A DNA stretch of 64,000 nt from Phycisphaerae bacterium (GCA_030429705.1 JAUIES010000001.1:1674001-1738000), one strand, 5' to 3'. Counted from the first letter of the stretch, positions 37,225-45,717 are shown. Numbers and translations are program-made. The notes: a model not told the origin generated them from the letters alone.

Positions 37225-37899
37225 TTAGCCTCGGCGACGCCGTGATATCATGAGACCTCCCGCGCCAAGCAAGCAGGCACTTGCAGGAGCCGGAATCAGG
37301 GTTGCTGTAAACAGGAAGTCCTGTGAGCCGCTCTGTCCGTTGTGAGGCTGGAACCAACCGCGGCCCACCCATGATGAGTTGTCCGGAAGGCGATGCCCGT
37401 CCGCCAGGAACAAGAACGCATTTCCAGCAGTGTCCGCCTTCGATGTCAGACTGAACGAGTCAGCCGGATTCGATGACGCGCTCCCGCCGTCGTCAACGAT
37501 CAGTGTTCCAGCGTCCGCCGAATCTTCTCCGACGGCAATCCAGCCGTTTGCTTCAGCCTGTACATTGAATGTGTATGTGAAGTTCAAGTGGTACGCACTC
37601 GGAGCAACATACCCCCCCGATCCGTCAACTTCACCGCCATACAGCATGCCAGCGATGTTGATTTCAATATTCCCGCCCGTGTCGGTATTGTCGGTGACGG
37701 TCAGTGTCGTGTTGTTGTAATAACCCATGCTGAAGGTCGCCACAGCGCTGCCACCAAACATGCCGTCATAACGAAGTCCATAGGGAGGCGGATTCTGGTT
37801 GCCATCCGGGTGATCGCCCAGTCGGTACTGCGTGACGGTTCCCGCGAACGAACAACCACACACGCCGGCGATCACGGCGCAACTCAAAAGTGCTTTCAT
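37225..37899 (-). CDS. PEP-CTERM-like exported protein
   Basis: A 224-residue exported protein. Signal peptide M-K-A-L-L-S-C-A-V-I-A-G-V with cleavage near F-A-G (residues 18-20). The mature part is Gly/Asn/Thr-rich with beta character and repeated aromatic residues; no catalytic motif. The tail, I-P-A-P-A-S-A-C-L-L-G-A-G-G-L then M-I-S-R-R-R-R, is PEP-CTERM-like. ATG 37899 is preceded by GGAGAG; the frame open to 37986 lacks a signal. Function unknown, presumably surface-exposed. Confidence 0.85.
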   Translation of the reverse strand: MKALLSCAVIAGVCGCSFAGTVTQYRLGDHPDGNQNPPPYGLRYDGMFGGSAVATFSMGYYNNTTLTVTDNTDTGGNIEINIAGMLYGGEVDGSGGYVAPSAYHLNFTYTFNVQAEANGWIAVGEDSADAGTLIVDDGGSASSNPADSFSLTSKADTAGNAFLFLADGHRLPDNSSWVGRGWFQPHNGQSGSQDFLFTATLIPAPASACLLGAGGLMISRRRRG

Positions 37900-38205
37900 C
37901 AGTTCTCTCCTCAAAATCAGTCCAAACAGACGCTGATCACCCAGCCACGCTCTGCATGACCAGGACGCGACCACCATACCACCCAAACAGGGTCAAAAAC
38001 AACTACTCTGCCACCAATATCTAAAAAATAAACTACAAGGCTCAAATAAAAGTCCTATAACTCACAGTGCACGACCACAGATTGTCCGATTTGATCGCGC
38101 AATCTCAGGTCCGCGCGCACGCAGCACTCGACCGCGACTTCATCAACCAGCAGTTTGAATCAGCCAGACCGAGGTGTTGTGAATCTGGGTCGTTTTAACC
38201 TGCGT
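37900..38205. other. AT-rich intergenic region at the strand-composition switch
   Basis: 306 bp with no gene. An AT-rich core (about 38012-38062) contains CTAAAAAATAAAC and TCAAATAAAAG. The + strand is strongly C-rich up to about 38160 (for 37981-38040, C16 and G6) and near parity or G-rich beyond it. No match to the DnaA box TTATCCACA or close variants was found by eye. It may hold the promoter of the - strand gene upstream of it, and is a candidate for a replication origin. Confidence 0.4.
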
Positions 38206-39168
38206 TCAGAACGGCCAGATCTCGAGCCCGTGCGGTGCGTGCCGAACATCCATCGTCAGGTTCACCTTCTTGATCGTCTTCCGAGCGACCGGGTCGTGAA
38301 CAGCGATCGTCGAGGGTGACGAGCCCGCGATGATCAATCCGTCGTCGGTCACACACAACCCGCGACCGAACCCTTGCCTGGCGATGTCACGAGGCAGGTT
38401 CGCGTTGACCAACTGTGCATCCGGATACTTTGGAATCTTGAGGCTGACGAGCGCTTTGCCTGATTTGTCGCCCCAGACGACCGCGTCGGCTTCTGTCGAG
38501 TTGTAGAGGAGGCCAGTGCGGAAGGGTCTGGCGTTGTGGGTCCAGTCTGGGACTTTGCCCATCGACCTGGTGGTGCCGTCGGGACTGAGTTCGAGGACAT
38601 CGTTGAGGCGGACACCTCCGATAAAGACTTTGCCGTTTTCGGCGAAGACATTGTTGATATGGAATAGATCGCGGATTGGCGGGCCGTTGTCGGCGTGCGG
38701 GTCGAACTGCTCGGTGCGATATTCAATCTCAGTGACGATTTTTCGCTTGACTTGTTTTTGAACGGGCTTTCCGATGAGCAGGTGGCCGACGGTGAAGGCT
38801 TGTGTCGCTAGGTCAAATTCGAGGATGGCATCGCGTTTGGTGCTGGTGAGGAGAAGTGTTTCGCCATTGGTGCAGATTTCGTGACACTGCGTGAGGTTTG
38901 CACATGGGAACGAGCGGCGTTGCTTGAAGTCCTGGTCAAAGACGAAGAGTTCGTCGGTGGCGGCGATGTAGATTTCGTTGTTGTGGAACGCGATGCCTCG
39001 GAGCCCTCGCATGCCGCCTCGGCCTTCGAAGTCGATCGCGCCGTCGTCCCAAGAGAGGACTTTGCGTGATTCGCCGGTTTCGAGGTTGACGAGGTGTGCG
39101 CCGCCATGGAATTGGCCCATGTGGGTCGAGCGGATGACTTCGGTGACGAGAACGGTGGGCAGTGGCAT
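38206..39168 (-). CDS. beta-propeller-like hypothetical protein
   Basis: A 320-residue protein without signal peptide or membrane segments. It has repeated beta-strand pairs (G-L-R-G-I-A-F-H, E-I-Y-I-A-A-T-D-E-L-F-V-F-D, K-V-F-I-G-G-V-R) consistent with a beta-propeller, and a distinctive I-N-N-V motif. It resembles the DUF4915/TIGR03032 class of uncharacterised proteins, but I would not assign it firmly. Its ATG is 9 bp after the stop of the NTF2-fold gene, so the two are cotranscribed. The + strand composition changes within this gene. Confidence 0.75.
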   Translation of the reverse strand: MPLPTVLVTEVIRSTHMGQFHGGAHLVNLETGESRKVLSWDDGAIDFEGRGGMRGLRGIAFHNNEIYIAATDELFVFDQDFKQRRSFPCANLTQCHEICTNGETLLLTSTKRDAILEFDLATQAFTVGHLLIGKPVQKQVKRKIVTEIEYRTEQFDPHADNGPPIRDLFHINNVFAENGKVFIGGVRLNDVLELSPDGTTRSMGKVPDWTHNARPFRTGLLYNSTEADAVVWGDKSGKALVSLKIPKYPDAQLVNANLPRDIARQGFGRGLCVTDDGLIIAGSSPSTIAVHDPVARKTIKKVNLTMDVRHAPHGLEIWPF

Positions 39169-39177
39169 GGGGTTAGA

Positions 39178-39615
39178 TTAGGGAGCGTCGGGCGGGCTTG
39201 CTGATGGGGTGCTTCGTGTGACGCCGACGCGATCGAGGAAGGTATCGAGGCGTTCGAGTTCGCCGGGGAGGTCGATGTGTTCGATGGTGTCGATCTGGTT
39301 TGCGTTGTTGAAGGTGAAAACCTGTTCGCACTCATGGCGGTGGGTGAGGCCGCGGTGGTCGGTGAGGTCGATGTAGCGGACGCGGAATCGCGATGGTGAT
39401 TCCTGCGTGAGTTGTGACTCGTAACGGATGCGGTCGAAACTGGTGCGGGCCCACTCGGCAGCGGCTCGGTATGACGCGATGATCTCGGTCGCAGATTGGA
39501 TGGTTTCCGATCGGATGGTGTAGACGCAGTCTGGCGCGAGCAGGGGCTCGGCGGCTGCGAAGTCTTCATGGTCGAGCGCGTGGACGAAGGCGCGGGCGAT
39601 GTCGGAGCGTTGCAT
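39178..39615 (-). CDS. NTF2-fold/SnoaL-like protein
   Basis: A 145-residue alpha/beta-cone (NTF2-like) protein: A-F-V-H-A-L-D-H-E-D-F-A-A-A-E-P-L-L-A-P-D-C-V-Y at the N-terminus is the usual helix and first strand of the SnoaL/ketosteroid isomerase-like fold, and residues 70-120 continue the sheet. The ATG at 39615 is the family start. A longer open frame to 39690 would start in a 59-bp repeat and is not real. It sits 9 bp before the propeller-like gene. The ligand is unknown. Confidence 0.78.
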   Translation of the reverse strand: MQRSDIARAFVHALDHEDFAAAEPLLAPDCVYTIRSETIQSATEIIASYRAAAEWARTSFDRIRYESQLTQESPSRFRVRYIDLTDHRGLTHRHECEQVFTFNNANQIDTIEHIDLPGELERLDTFLDRVGVTRSTPSASPPDAP

Positions 39616-39654
39616 GGCGTTAAGTGTAGTTGAATCGGGGTGCGCGAGGGAGTG

Positions 39655-39713
39655 GACGCACCCCCTCCGACCATCGCTGCGCTCGGCCACCTCCCCCGCG
39701 GGCGGGGGAGGGA
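39655..39713. repeat. 59-bp GC-rich inverted-repeat element, copy 1 (family R1)
   Basis: It is 56/59 identical to 40278-40336. The - strand begins TCCCTCCCCCGCCCGCGGGG, a palindromic CCCCCGC/GCGGGGG unit, and continues to GGTCGGAGGGGGTGCGTC. It lies 40 bp upstream of the ATG of the NTF2-fold gene. This class of GC-rich element is known from intergenic regions of many bacteria, though I cannot name it precisely. Confidence 0.85.
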
Positions 39714-39728
39714 TTGATACTGGAACGA

Positions 39729-40145
39729 TCAGGCCCAGCCGAGTTGTTTGAAGGAGTGGCCGTCGTTCCAGATTTTGGTCATGTGGTTGATTTTGTCGCC
39801 TTTGAAGTGCATGGCGTAGACATAGTTGGCTTCGACCGATTTGCCGGTGGGGGGGACCGGGCCGCCGTCGGCGGTGTGGGTGCCGTGGAAGACGCCGTAG
39901 CCAACGGCGCAGTTGCGATCTTCATCGACGGCGAAGGCTTTGATCTCGTAGGAGGCGTCGGGCGCGAAGGTGTAGAGGCCGGCCATCCAGTCTGTATAGC
40001 CCTCGAGGGTTTGCACATCTTGAAGGCCGTCGGCCTGGGCGGAGAAGGTGGCGCCTGGGTGGCAGTATTGCTTGCAGGTGTTCCAGCCTTGGCCGGTTTC
40101 GCAGGCGTCGAAGAACTTGAGGGCGGTGTCGTGCATGGGTGTCAT
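39729..40145 (-). CDS. SnoaL-like/ester cyclase-type NTF2-fold protein
   Basis: A 138-residue NTF2-like protein: A-L-K-F-F-D-A-C-E-T-G-Q-G-W at the N-terminus, then W-M-A-G-L and A-V-G-Y-G-V-F-H-G-T-H-T in the sheet, and H-M-T-K-I-W-N-D near the C-terminus, the signature of the SnoaL/ester cyclase group. The ATG at 40145 is used; the longer frame to 40313 starts in the same repeat as its neighbour's. It is distantly related to the NTF2-fold gene at 39178 and probably diverged within the family. Small-molecule cyclisation or hydrolysis is possible but not shown. Confidence 0.8.
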   Translation of the reverse strand: MTPMHDTALKFFDACETGQGWNTCKQYCHPGATFSAQADGLQDVQTLEGYTDWMAGLYTFAPDASYEIKAFAVDEDRNCAVGYGVFHGTHTADGGPVPPTGKSVEANYVYAMHFKGDKINHMTKIWNDGHSFKQLGWA

Positions 40146-40277
40146 GGTGAGTCCTTTTTGGGTTGGATTGTCGGAGAGTGTAGCGGGGATAGCCCTGGGT
40201 TGAATGATGGCTTGTTGGTGATCGGACTCCCTTGCGATTCGGGCTCGTTGGGTTGGGGCGCGACTCGTTCGGATTGG

Positions 40278-40336
40278 GACGCACCCCCTCCGACCATCGC
40301 TACGCTCGGCCACTTACCCCGCGGGCGGGGGAGGGA
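40278..40336. repeat. 59-bp GC-rich inverted-repeat element, copy 2 (family R1)
   Basis: Same element and orientation as 39655-39713, with three substitutions. It lies 133 bp upstream of the second NTF2-fold gene. Because of it, the open frames of both NTF2-fold genes appear to extend into the same M-A-E-R-S-D-G-R-R-G-C-V peptide. Confidence 0.85.
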
Positions 40337-40373
40337 GGACTGCTGGCTTGCGTCACTCGGCTCGTGGATGAAG

Positions 40374-40414
40374 GAGCACCGAGGTCCGAAGACGGACTTC
40401 GGTGGCACGGGTCA
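40374..40414. repeat. hairpin repeat R3, copy 1
   Basis: Contains GCACCGAGGTCCGAAGACGG then a hairpin CCGAAG-ACGGA-CTTCGG and ends GGTGGCACGGGTC. It is nearly identical to 40551-40591, and the flanks (CTCGTG, TGAA) also match. Confidence 0.8.
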
Positions 40415-40550
40415 GGGTGAGTTCGGTGTTTTCTCGTCGTGCTTGATGGTGAACCATGGCCTTGCATAGCCAAGACCATGCCACCCGCCTCTTGCCGGGT
40501 GCTTTGGGCATGAAGTTGCACAACCACGATTCGCTCGTGTGTGAATGGGG

Positions 40551-40591
40551 AAGCACCGAGGTCCGAGGGCGGACTTCGGTGGCACGGGTCG
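40551..40591. repeat. hairpin repeat R3, copy 2
   Basis: Second copy, with GAGG replacing GAAG at one side (GTCCGAGGGCGGAC), still able to form the stem imperfectly. It shares the core GGTGGCACGGG with gltX at 9618-9650 and, in diverged form, with R2. Confidence 0.75.
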
Positions 40592-40625
40592 AGGCCGCTT
40601 CGGCGCCACACAACCTCCCTTGCCA

Positions 40626-42452
40626 TCACCCCTCCCCGACATCGAGGACGGACATGAAGGCTTCTTGGGGGATGTTGACACTCCCGATGGACTTCATGCG
40701 GTCCTTGCCTTTTTTCTGTTTTTCGAGGAGTTTTCGTTTTCGGGTGACATCGCCGCCGTAGCACTTGGCGGTGACATCTTTTCGGTAGGCCTTGATTGTT
40801 TCGCGTGCGATGATTTTGCCGCCGATGGCCGCCTGGAGGGGGATTTCGAACTGGTGGCGGTCGATTTGTTTGCGGAGTCTTTGGAGGAGGACGCGGCCTC
40901 GGGCTTCGGACTTTTCGCGGTGTGTGATGAGGGAGAGCGCTTCGACGGGTTCGCCGTTGATGAGGATGTCGACCTTGACGAGTTGGTCGGCCTGGTAGCG
41001 GACGACCTCGTAGTCCATGGTGCCATAGCCGCTGGTGAGCCCTTTGAGTTTGTCGTAGAAGTCATAGATGAGTTCTGCGAGCGGGATTTCGAAGTTGAAC
41101 ATCTCGCGTGTGTCGGAGACATAGACCTGGCTTTTGTAGACGCCTCTTCGGTCGAGGCAGAGTTTCATGACATCGCCGATGTATTCCTTGGCGAGCATGA
41201 TCTCGACCTTGCAGATTGGTTCACGGATCTCGACGACGGAGCCCATGTCTGGGAGGTCGGCGGGGTTGTGGACTTCGCGTTCGGTGAGTTCGCCGCCTTT
41301 TCCTCGGACGACGATTTCGTAGGAGACGGTGGGGGCGGTTTGGACGAGTTCGAGGTTGAACTCGCGTTCGAGTCGTTCCTGGATGATGTCCATGTGAAGG
41401 AGGCCGAGGAACCCGCAGCGGAAGCCGAAGCCGAGCGCTTCGGAGTGGACAGCCTGGTAGGTGAAGGATGCGTCGTTGATGGCGAGTTTTTCGATGGCTT
41501 CGCGCATTTCCTCGATATCGCCGCCCTTTTTGTCGGCGGTGGTTGCGGGGTAGAAGTCGCAGAAGACCATTTGTTTGGCTGGTTCGTAGCCGGCGAGGAG
41601 TTCGTCGGCGGGGTTGTTGTCGAGTGTGATGGTGTCGCCGATGCGGACATCGCCGAGTGTTTTGATGGCTGCGACGACATAGCAGGTTTCACCCGGTCCG
41701 ACTTCTTTGACCTTGACTGGCTTGGGTGTATTTTTGCCGATCTCGGTGACGAGGAAGGTTCTCTCCATGCCCATCATGCGAATCTTGTCGCCGACTTTGA
41801 GTCGGCCGTCAAAGACACGGCAATAGAGCATGACGCCTCGGTAGTCGTCGTAGATTGCGTCGAAGATGAGGACGCGTGTTTTGTCAGATTTGGGGGGGCT
41901 TGGCGGCGGCAGGATTTCGCAGATGGCATCGAGGAGTTCGGGGATGCCGACACCGGTTTTGGCGGAGACTGAGATGCAGTCTTCGGCCGGTAGGCCGAGG
42001 ACCTGTTCGACTTCCATGGCGATTTCGTCTGGTCTTGCGCCGGGGAGGTCGATTTTGTTGAGGACGGGGATCATTTCGAGGTCTTGTTCGACCGCGAGGT
42101 AGGCGTTGACGACGGTCTGGGCTTCGACGCCCTGGGAGGCATCGACGACGAGGAGTGCGCCTTCGCAGGCTTTGAGGGCTCGGGAGACTTCGTAGCCGAA
42201 ATCGACATGGCCGGGCGTGTCGATGAAGTTGAGCATGTAGTTTTGGCCGTTGTGCATGTGCATAACGGTGACAGCGGATGCTTTGATGGTGATGCCGCGT
42301 TCTCGTTCGAGGTCCATTGAGTCGAGGAGCTGGGCCTTGGACTCACGATCTGAGACAGCTTTGGTAGCCTGGAGGAGTCGATCGGCGAGGGTGCTCTTGC
42401 CGTGATCGATGTGGGCGATGATTGAGAAATTTCGGATGAGGTTGCGGTCCAT
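40626..42452 (-). CDS. lepA: elongation factor 4
   Basis: A 608-residue translational GTPase that back-translocates or remodels stalled ribosomes. G1 is A-H-I-D-H-G-K-S-T (residues 13-21), then D-T-P-G-H and N-K-I-D. The LepA-specific C-terminal domain and C-D-F-Y-P-like stretch are present, and the length is that of the family. The ATG at 42452 is divergent from a sulfatase gene. Antisense frames to this gene are GC-driven shadows. Confidence 0.96.
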   Translation of the reverse strand: MDRNLIRNFSIIAHIDHGKSTLADRLLQATKAVSDRESKAQLLDSMDLERERGITIKASAVTVMHMHNGQNYMLNFIDTPGHVDFGYEVSRALKACEGALLVVDASQGVEAQTVVNAYLAVEQDLEMIPVLNKIDLPGARPDEIAMEVEQVLGLPAEDCISVSAKTGVGIPELLDAICEILPPPSPPKSDKTRVLIFDAIYDDYRGVMLYCRVFDGRLKVGDKIRMMGMERTFLVTEIGKNTPKPVKVKEVGPGETCYVVAAIKTLGDVRIGDTITLDNNPADELLAGYEPAKQMVFCDFYPATTADKKGGDIEEMREAIEKLAINDASFTYQAVHSEALGFGFRCGFLGLLHMDIIQERLEREFNLELVQTAPTVSYEIVVRGKGGELTEREVHNPADLPDMGSVVEIREPICKVEIMLAKEYIGDVMKLCLDRRGVYKSQVYVSDTREMFNFEIPLAELIYDFYDKLKGLTSGYGTMDYEVVRYQADQLVKVDILINGEPVEALSLITHREKSEARGRVLLQRLRKQIDRHQFEIPLQAAIGGKIIARETIKAYRKDVTAKCYGGDVTRKRKLLEKQKKGKDRMKSIGSVNIPQEAFMSVLDVGEG

Positions 42453-42540
42453 CGCGTGATGAGTTCCTGCTGTTGAGCGTGTGTAGGTGAGATTCGACAG
42501 GGATGCTAGGCTAGAGGGACGATCTGTTGGGAGGTTCTGG

Positions 42541-44034
42541 ATGAAGACGACGAGCTTGGCGACATTGGTGTTGGTGCTGGGGTGGGCGATGGGGTTGGTT
42601 ACCGGGCCGGTGTGGGCTCAGTCTGATCGGCCGAATATTGTTGTGATTCTGGCGGATGACCTCGGGATTGGTGATGTGGGGGCATATCACGCGGATGAGA
42701 GCAAGAGCAAGATTCCGACGCCTCGGATGGATGGATTGGCAGGCGAAGGGATGCGGTTTATGGATGCGCATTCGCCGAGTGCGGTGTGTACGCCGACGCG
42801 GTATGCGTTTTTGACTGGTCGGTATGCGTGGCGGACGCGGCTCAAGGCGTGGGTGCTCAATGGCGAGAGCCGTGCGTTGATCGAGCCTGGGCGCGAGACG
42901 CTGGCGTCGATGCTGAAAGGCAAGGGGTATCGGACGGCATGCATCGGCAAATGGCATCTTGGGCTCGGGCCGTTTGATGAGGAGAAGCCCAACGCGAAGA
43001 CGGATTTCAGCGGGGCGATTGGGTATGGGCCTCGGGAGGTAGGGTTTGACGAAGTATTTGTCATTCCGGCATCTTTGGATATGCCGCCGTATGTGTATGT
43101 GGATGGTGACCGGATCAACAGCCCGCTCACGAAGCAGACGCCGGGGAGCAAGCGGCGTTGGTCTGGGGGCGAGGGGTTTTGGCGCGCGGGTGCGGTCGGC
43201 GAAGATTTTGATTTTTACGAGTGCCTGCCTCGTGTGACGGAGCGTGCAGTTTCGTTTGTGAAGACGAGCGCTGAGGCTGAGGAGCCGTTCTTTTTGTATA
43301 TGCCTTTGCCGGCGCCGCACACGCCCTGGATGCCGACTGATGCGTTTCAGGGTGCATCGGAAGCGGGTTGGTATGGCGATTTCGTCGCTCAGGTTGATGC
43401 GTCTGTCGGGCGGGTGCTGGATGCGATCGATAATGCGGGCGTGCGCGAAAACACGCTGGTGATCGTGACTTCAGATAATGGTGCGCACTGGCGACCAGCG
43501 GATATTGAGGCGTATGGGCATCAGTCACATCTTGGGTATCGCGGGATGAAAGCGGATATCTATGAGGCCGGGCATCGTGTGCCGTTCATCGTGCGTTGGC
43601 CTGGGCGTGTGAAAGCGGGATCGACGACGGATGCGCTTGTCGGGCTGCATGATGTGTTTGCGAGTGTGCGCGAAATTGTGGGGTCGGATGTTGAACCTGG
43701 GAACGGCGAAGACAGTGCATCGTTCGTGGGTGTTCTGACTGGCGAAGAGGCGAAAGGGCGAGAGATGCTGGTGCATCACTCGGGGAATGGCACTTTTGCG
43801 CTGCGGTGGGGCGAATGGAAGTTGATTGAGGGATTGGGGTCGGGTGGTTTCACGAGGCCCGCGAAGCTCGAGCCTGCCGAAGGGCAGCCGGCGTGGCAGT
43901 TATACAATCTCGAGACTGATCCGGGAGAGACGACGAACCTGGCGTCGACGCATGCGATAGTTTTGAATCGGCTGCGCGTTGCTCTTCGAGCGATTCGAGC
44001 ATCGGGCGAGCAGGCTGAAGATGCGGATGATTGA
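42541..44034 (+). CDS. sulfatase, exported
   Basis: A 497-residue formylglycine sulfatase: signal peptide (residues 1-27, V-W-A cleavage), metal site A-D-D (38-40) and modification motif C83-T-P-T-R87, and later D-N-G-A-H-W and G-H-Q-S-H-L-G-Y-R-G-M-K. The motif differs from the C-A-P-S-R of the other sulfatase here, so the two belong to different subfamilies. The ATG at 42541 is used rather than the frame start at 42487. The downstream stress protein begins 39 bp later. Likely acts on a sulfated polysaccharide. Confidence 0.93.
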   Translation: MKTTSLATLVLVLGWAMGLVTGPVWAQSDRPNIVVILADDLGIGDVGAYHADESKSKIPTPRMDGLAGEGMRFMDAHSPSAVCTPTRYAFLTGRYAWRTRLKAWVLNGESRALIEPGRETLASMLKGKGYRTACIGKWHLGLGPFDEEKPNAKTDFSGAIGYGPREVGFDEVFVIPASLDMPPYVYVDGDRINSPLTKQTPGSKRRWSGGEGFWRAGAVGEDFDFYECLPRVTERAVSFVKTSAEAEEPFFLYMPLPAPHTPWMPTDAFQGASEAGWYGDFVAQVDASVGRVLDAIDNAGVRENTLVIVTSDNGAHWRPADIEAYGHQSHLGYRGMKADIYEAGHRVPFIVRWPGRVKAGSTTDALVGLHDVFASVREIVGSDVEPGNGEDSASFVGVLTGEEAKGREMLVHHSGNGTFALRWGEWKLIEGLGSGGFTRPAKLEPAEGQPAWQLYNLETDPGETTNLASTHAIVLNRLRVALRAIRASGEQAEDADD

Positions 44035-44073
44035 CATGACCTGGTTGAAAAAATGAGCAGGACCGAGGGCACC

Positions 44074-45000
44074 ATGCGTAACAACATTCAGAAAATTCGG
44101 CGCATACTGGTCACGACGGGGCTCACTGAAGAATCGGTGGGCGCGATTTTGATGGCGCGACAGTTGGCGGAAGAGTTGAATGCGGCGTTGCACGCGGTAC
44201 ATGTCATAGCGCCCGTGTCGGGCACCCATGAGCGCGCGGTCCCTGGTCTGATGGAACAGGTCGAGCGGACTGGTCGCGAAGCGCTCGAGGCGTTTGCCAA
44301 GGAACAAGGGCTGCGTGAGTTCGCGGAGTTGCATGTGGCGGTGGGGAACCCTGAGCAGGAGATTTTGTCGCTCGGGATTCACCTTGAAGCCGATTTGATC
44401 GTGATCGGTCGATGGGGGAAGGGCGGGCCGAAGCAGGGGATGTTGGGCAGTATCGCGCAGCGGGTCGTTCGGCGTTATCCGTTGAGTGTGTTGATTGTGG
44501 AGCCGACTTATCGAGGGTCGATCGCGCGGATCGCGGTCGCGAGTGCGTGTATCGATAGCCAGAATCTGGAACTCGAACGCGGTCTGGAACTGGCAACGAC
44601 GCTCGGGCACGATCGCATCTCGATGATCATGGCGTACGAGGTGCCTTGTGGGTATCACCTGGTGAGCGACTATGACGAAGCGGAGGCGAAGTTGCGAGAG
44701 GTGCACGAGGGGATTGCCCGCAGACAAATAGAGTCGGCCCGCGCGAATACGGGGGCGACAGTCGCTGTTGATGTCGTGGTTGAGGTTGGTCGACCTTCGG
44801 CGGTTTTGAGTGCGTTTGTCGAACGGGAGGGAGTCGAGTTGTTGGTGCTTGGTGCTCATACACGGAGCAGGCCGGCGGAGATATTTCTGGATCATGCAGC
44901 CGAGCGCATCATCAATCAAACGAACTGTAGTATCTGGGCGGAAAAGAACCCGATGGAGTCGCATCGACTTCGAGACCTTATCTTCGGGATTTTCAATTAG
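44074..45000 (+). CDS. tandem universal stress protein
   Basis: A 308-residue protein of two Usp domains. The first has the ATP-binding motif G-R-W-G-K-G-G-P-K-Q-G-M-L-G-S; the second reads G-A-H-T-R-S-R-P-A-E-I-F-L-D-H-A and is less canonical, suggesting only the first binds ATP. An ATG at 44053 is in frame; the one at 44074 has GAGGG upstream. It lies between sulfatase and YceI genes; a shared operon with the sulfatase is possible. Confidence 0.88.
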   Translation: MRNNIQKIRRILVTTGLTEESVGAILMARQLAEELNAALHAVHVIAPVSGTHERAVPGLMEQVERTGREALEAFAKEQGLREFAELHVAVGNPEQEILSLGIHLEADLIVIGRWGKGGPKQGMLGSIAQRVVRRYPLSVLIVEPTYRGSIARIAVASACIDSQNLELERGLELATTLGHDRISMIMAYEVPCGYHLVSDYDEAEAKLREVHEGIARRQIESARANTGATVAVDVVVEVGRPSAVLSAFVEREGVELLVLGAHTRSRPAEIFLDHAAERIINQTNCSIWAEKNPMESHRLRDLIFGIFN

Positions 45001-45020
45001 TCATTGACAGGAGTATTGGT

Positions 45021-45689
45021 ATGAGAAAATTAGGTAAAGCAGCGACGGTCGTTGGTCTTGCAGGGCTTCTGGTTGCAGCGGGTGTTGGGATGGGCATCGG
45101 GCCCAGTGCATCGACAGCGGCAGGTGAGGCTGTGTCCTCGGCTGCCATGACCGCTTCAACTGCGGCGACTTACAAGATAGATGCGGGTCATTCGGGCGTG
45201 CTGTTTCGGATCAATCATGCGAAGGCGGGCGTGTTCTGGGGTCGCTTTAACGAGTTGTCGGGGACTTATCAGATTGACCCCGACGATCTTGAATCGAGTT
45301 TCTTCAGAGTGACGGTGCCGGTGGCATCTGTTGACACGAACAGCGAAAAACGCGACCAGCACCTGAGGTCGGCTGACTTCTTTAATGCTCGCCAATATCC
45401 GGAAGCAACCTTTGCGAGCACAAGCCTTGTAGCGACGGACGAACCGGGCGTGTTTCAACTCAACGGCGACCTGACGATGTTCGGCGTGACCAAGCCGATC
45501 ACGGCGCGATTGCTGTACACCGGCGAGGGTGAGTTCCGCGGCTCAAAGACGAAGGGTTTTGAGGCTGAGTTTACCATCAAGCGAGAAGTGTTTGGCAACA
45601 CGACTTATCTTGCGCCAGATGGCTCGAACAATGGTGGACTTGGCAATGATGTCCGCATCATCGTCGCGGGCGAAGGTACGGCTCAGTGA
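45021..45689 (+). CDS. YceI family protein
   Basis: A 222-residue exported lipocalin-like protein. Signal peptide (residues 1-30, rich in Ala/Gly) is followed by a low-complexity Ala/Ser/Thr stretch and the YceI domain: Y-K-I-D-A-G-H-S-G-V-L-F-R-I, then D-T-N-S-E-K-R-D-x-H-L-R-S-A-D-F-F, and L-T-M-F-G-V-T-K-P-I. The fold binds polyisoprenoids or lipids in the periplasm. ACAGGAG lies at the right place. A strong terminator follows. Confidence 0.9.
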   Translation: MRKLGKAATVVGLAGLLVAAGVGMGIGPSASTAAGEAVSSAAMTASTAATYKIDAGHSGVLFRINHAKAGVFWGRFNELSGTYQIDPDDLESSFFRVTVPVASVDTNSEKRDQHLRSADFFNARQYPEATFASTSLVATDEPGVFQLNGDLTMFGVTKPITARLLYTGEGEFRGSKTKGFEAEFTIKREVFGNTTYLAPDGSNNGGLGNDVRIIVAGEGTAQ

Positions 45690-45717
45690 TCGAATGAGTT
45701 GTTCGATGAACAAACAG

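Larger units (their letters stand above)
40146..40625. other. 480-bp intergenic repeat cluster between an NTF2-fold gene and lepA
   Basis: No gene. It holds R1 copy 2, two copies of the R3 hairpin repeat (40374-40414 and 40551-40591) and, between them, one copy of the 14-mer CCATGCCACCCGCC. Open frames here are explained by high GC rather than coding signal. Confidence 0.65.

Noticed and set aside
37900-38205. Confirmed oriC with DnaA boxes
   Set aside because: The skew switch and AT-rich core are present, but no TTATCCACA-like boxes could be found by eye, so oriC is only a candidate.
39616-40313. Long N-terminal extensions of the two NTF2-fold genes
   Set aside because: Both begin in the 59-bp repeat and share M-A-E-R-S-D-G-R-R-G-C-V; the family starts lie at 39615 and 40145.
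40545-41972. 475-codon open frame on the + strand across lepA
   Set aside because: It is antisense to LepA, its product is an improbable Asp/Gly/Phe/Val-rich chain, and the frame starts in an intergenic repeat.
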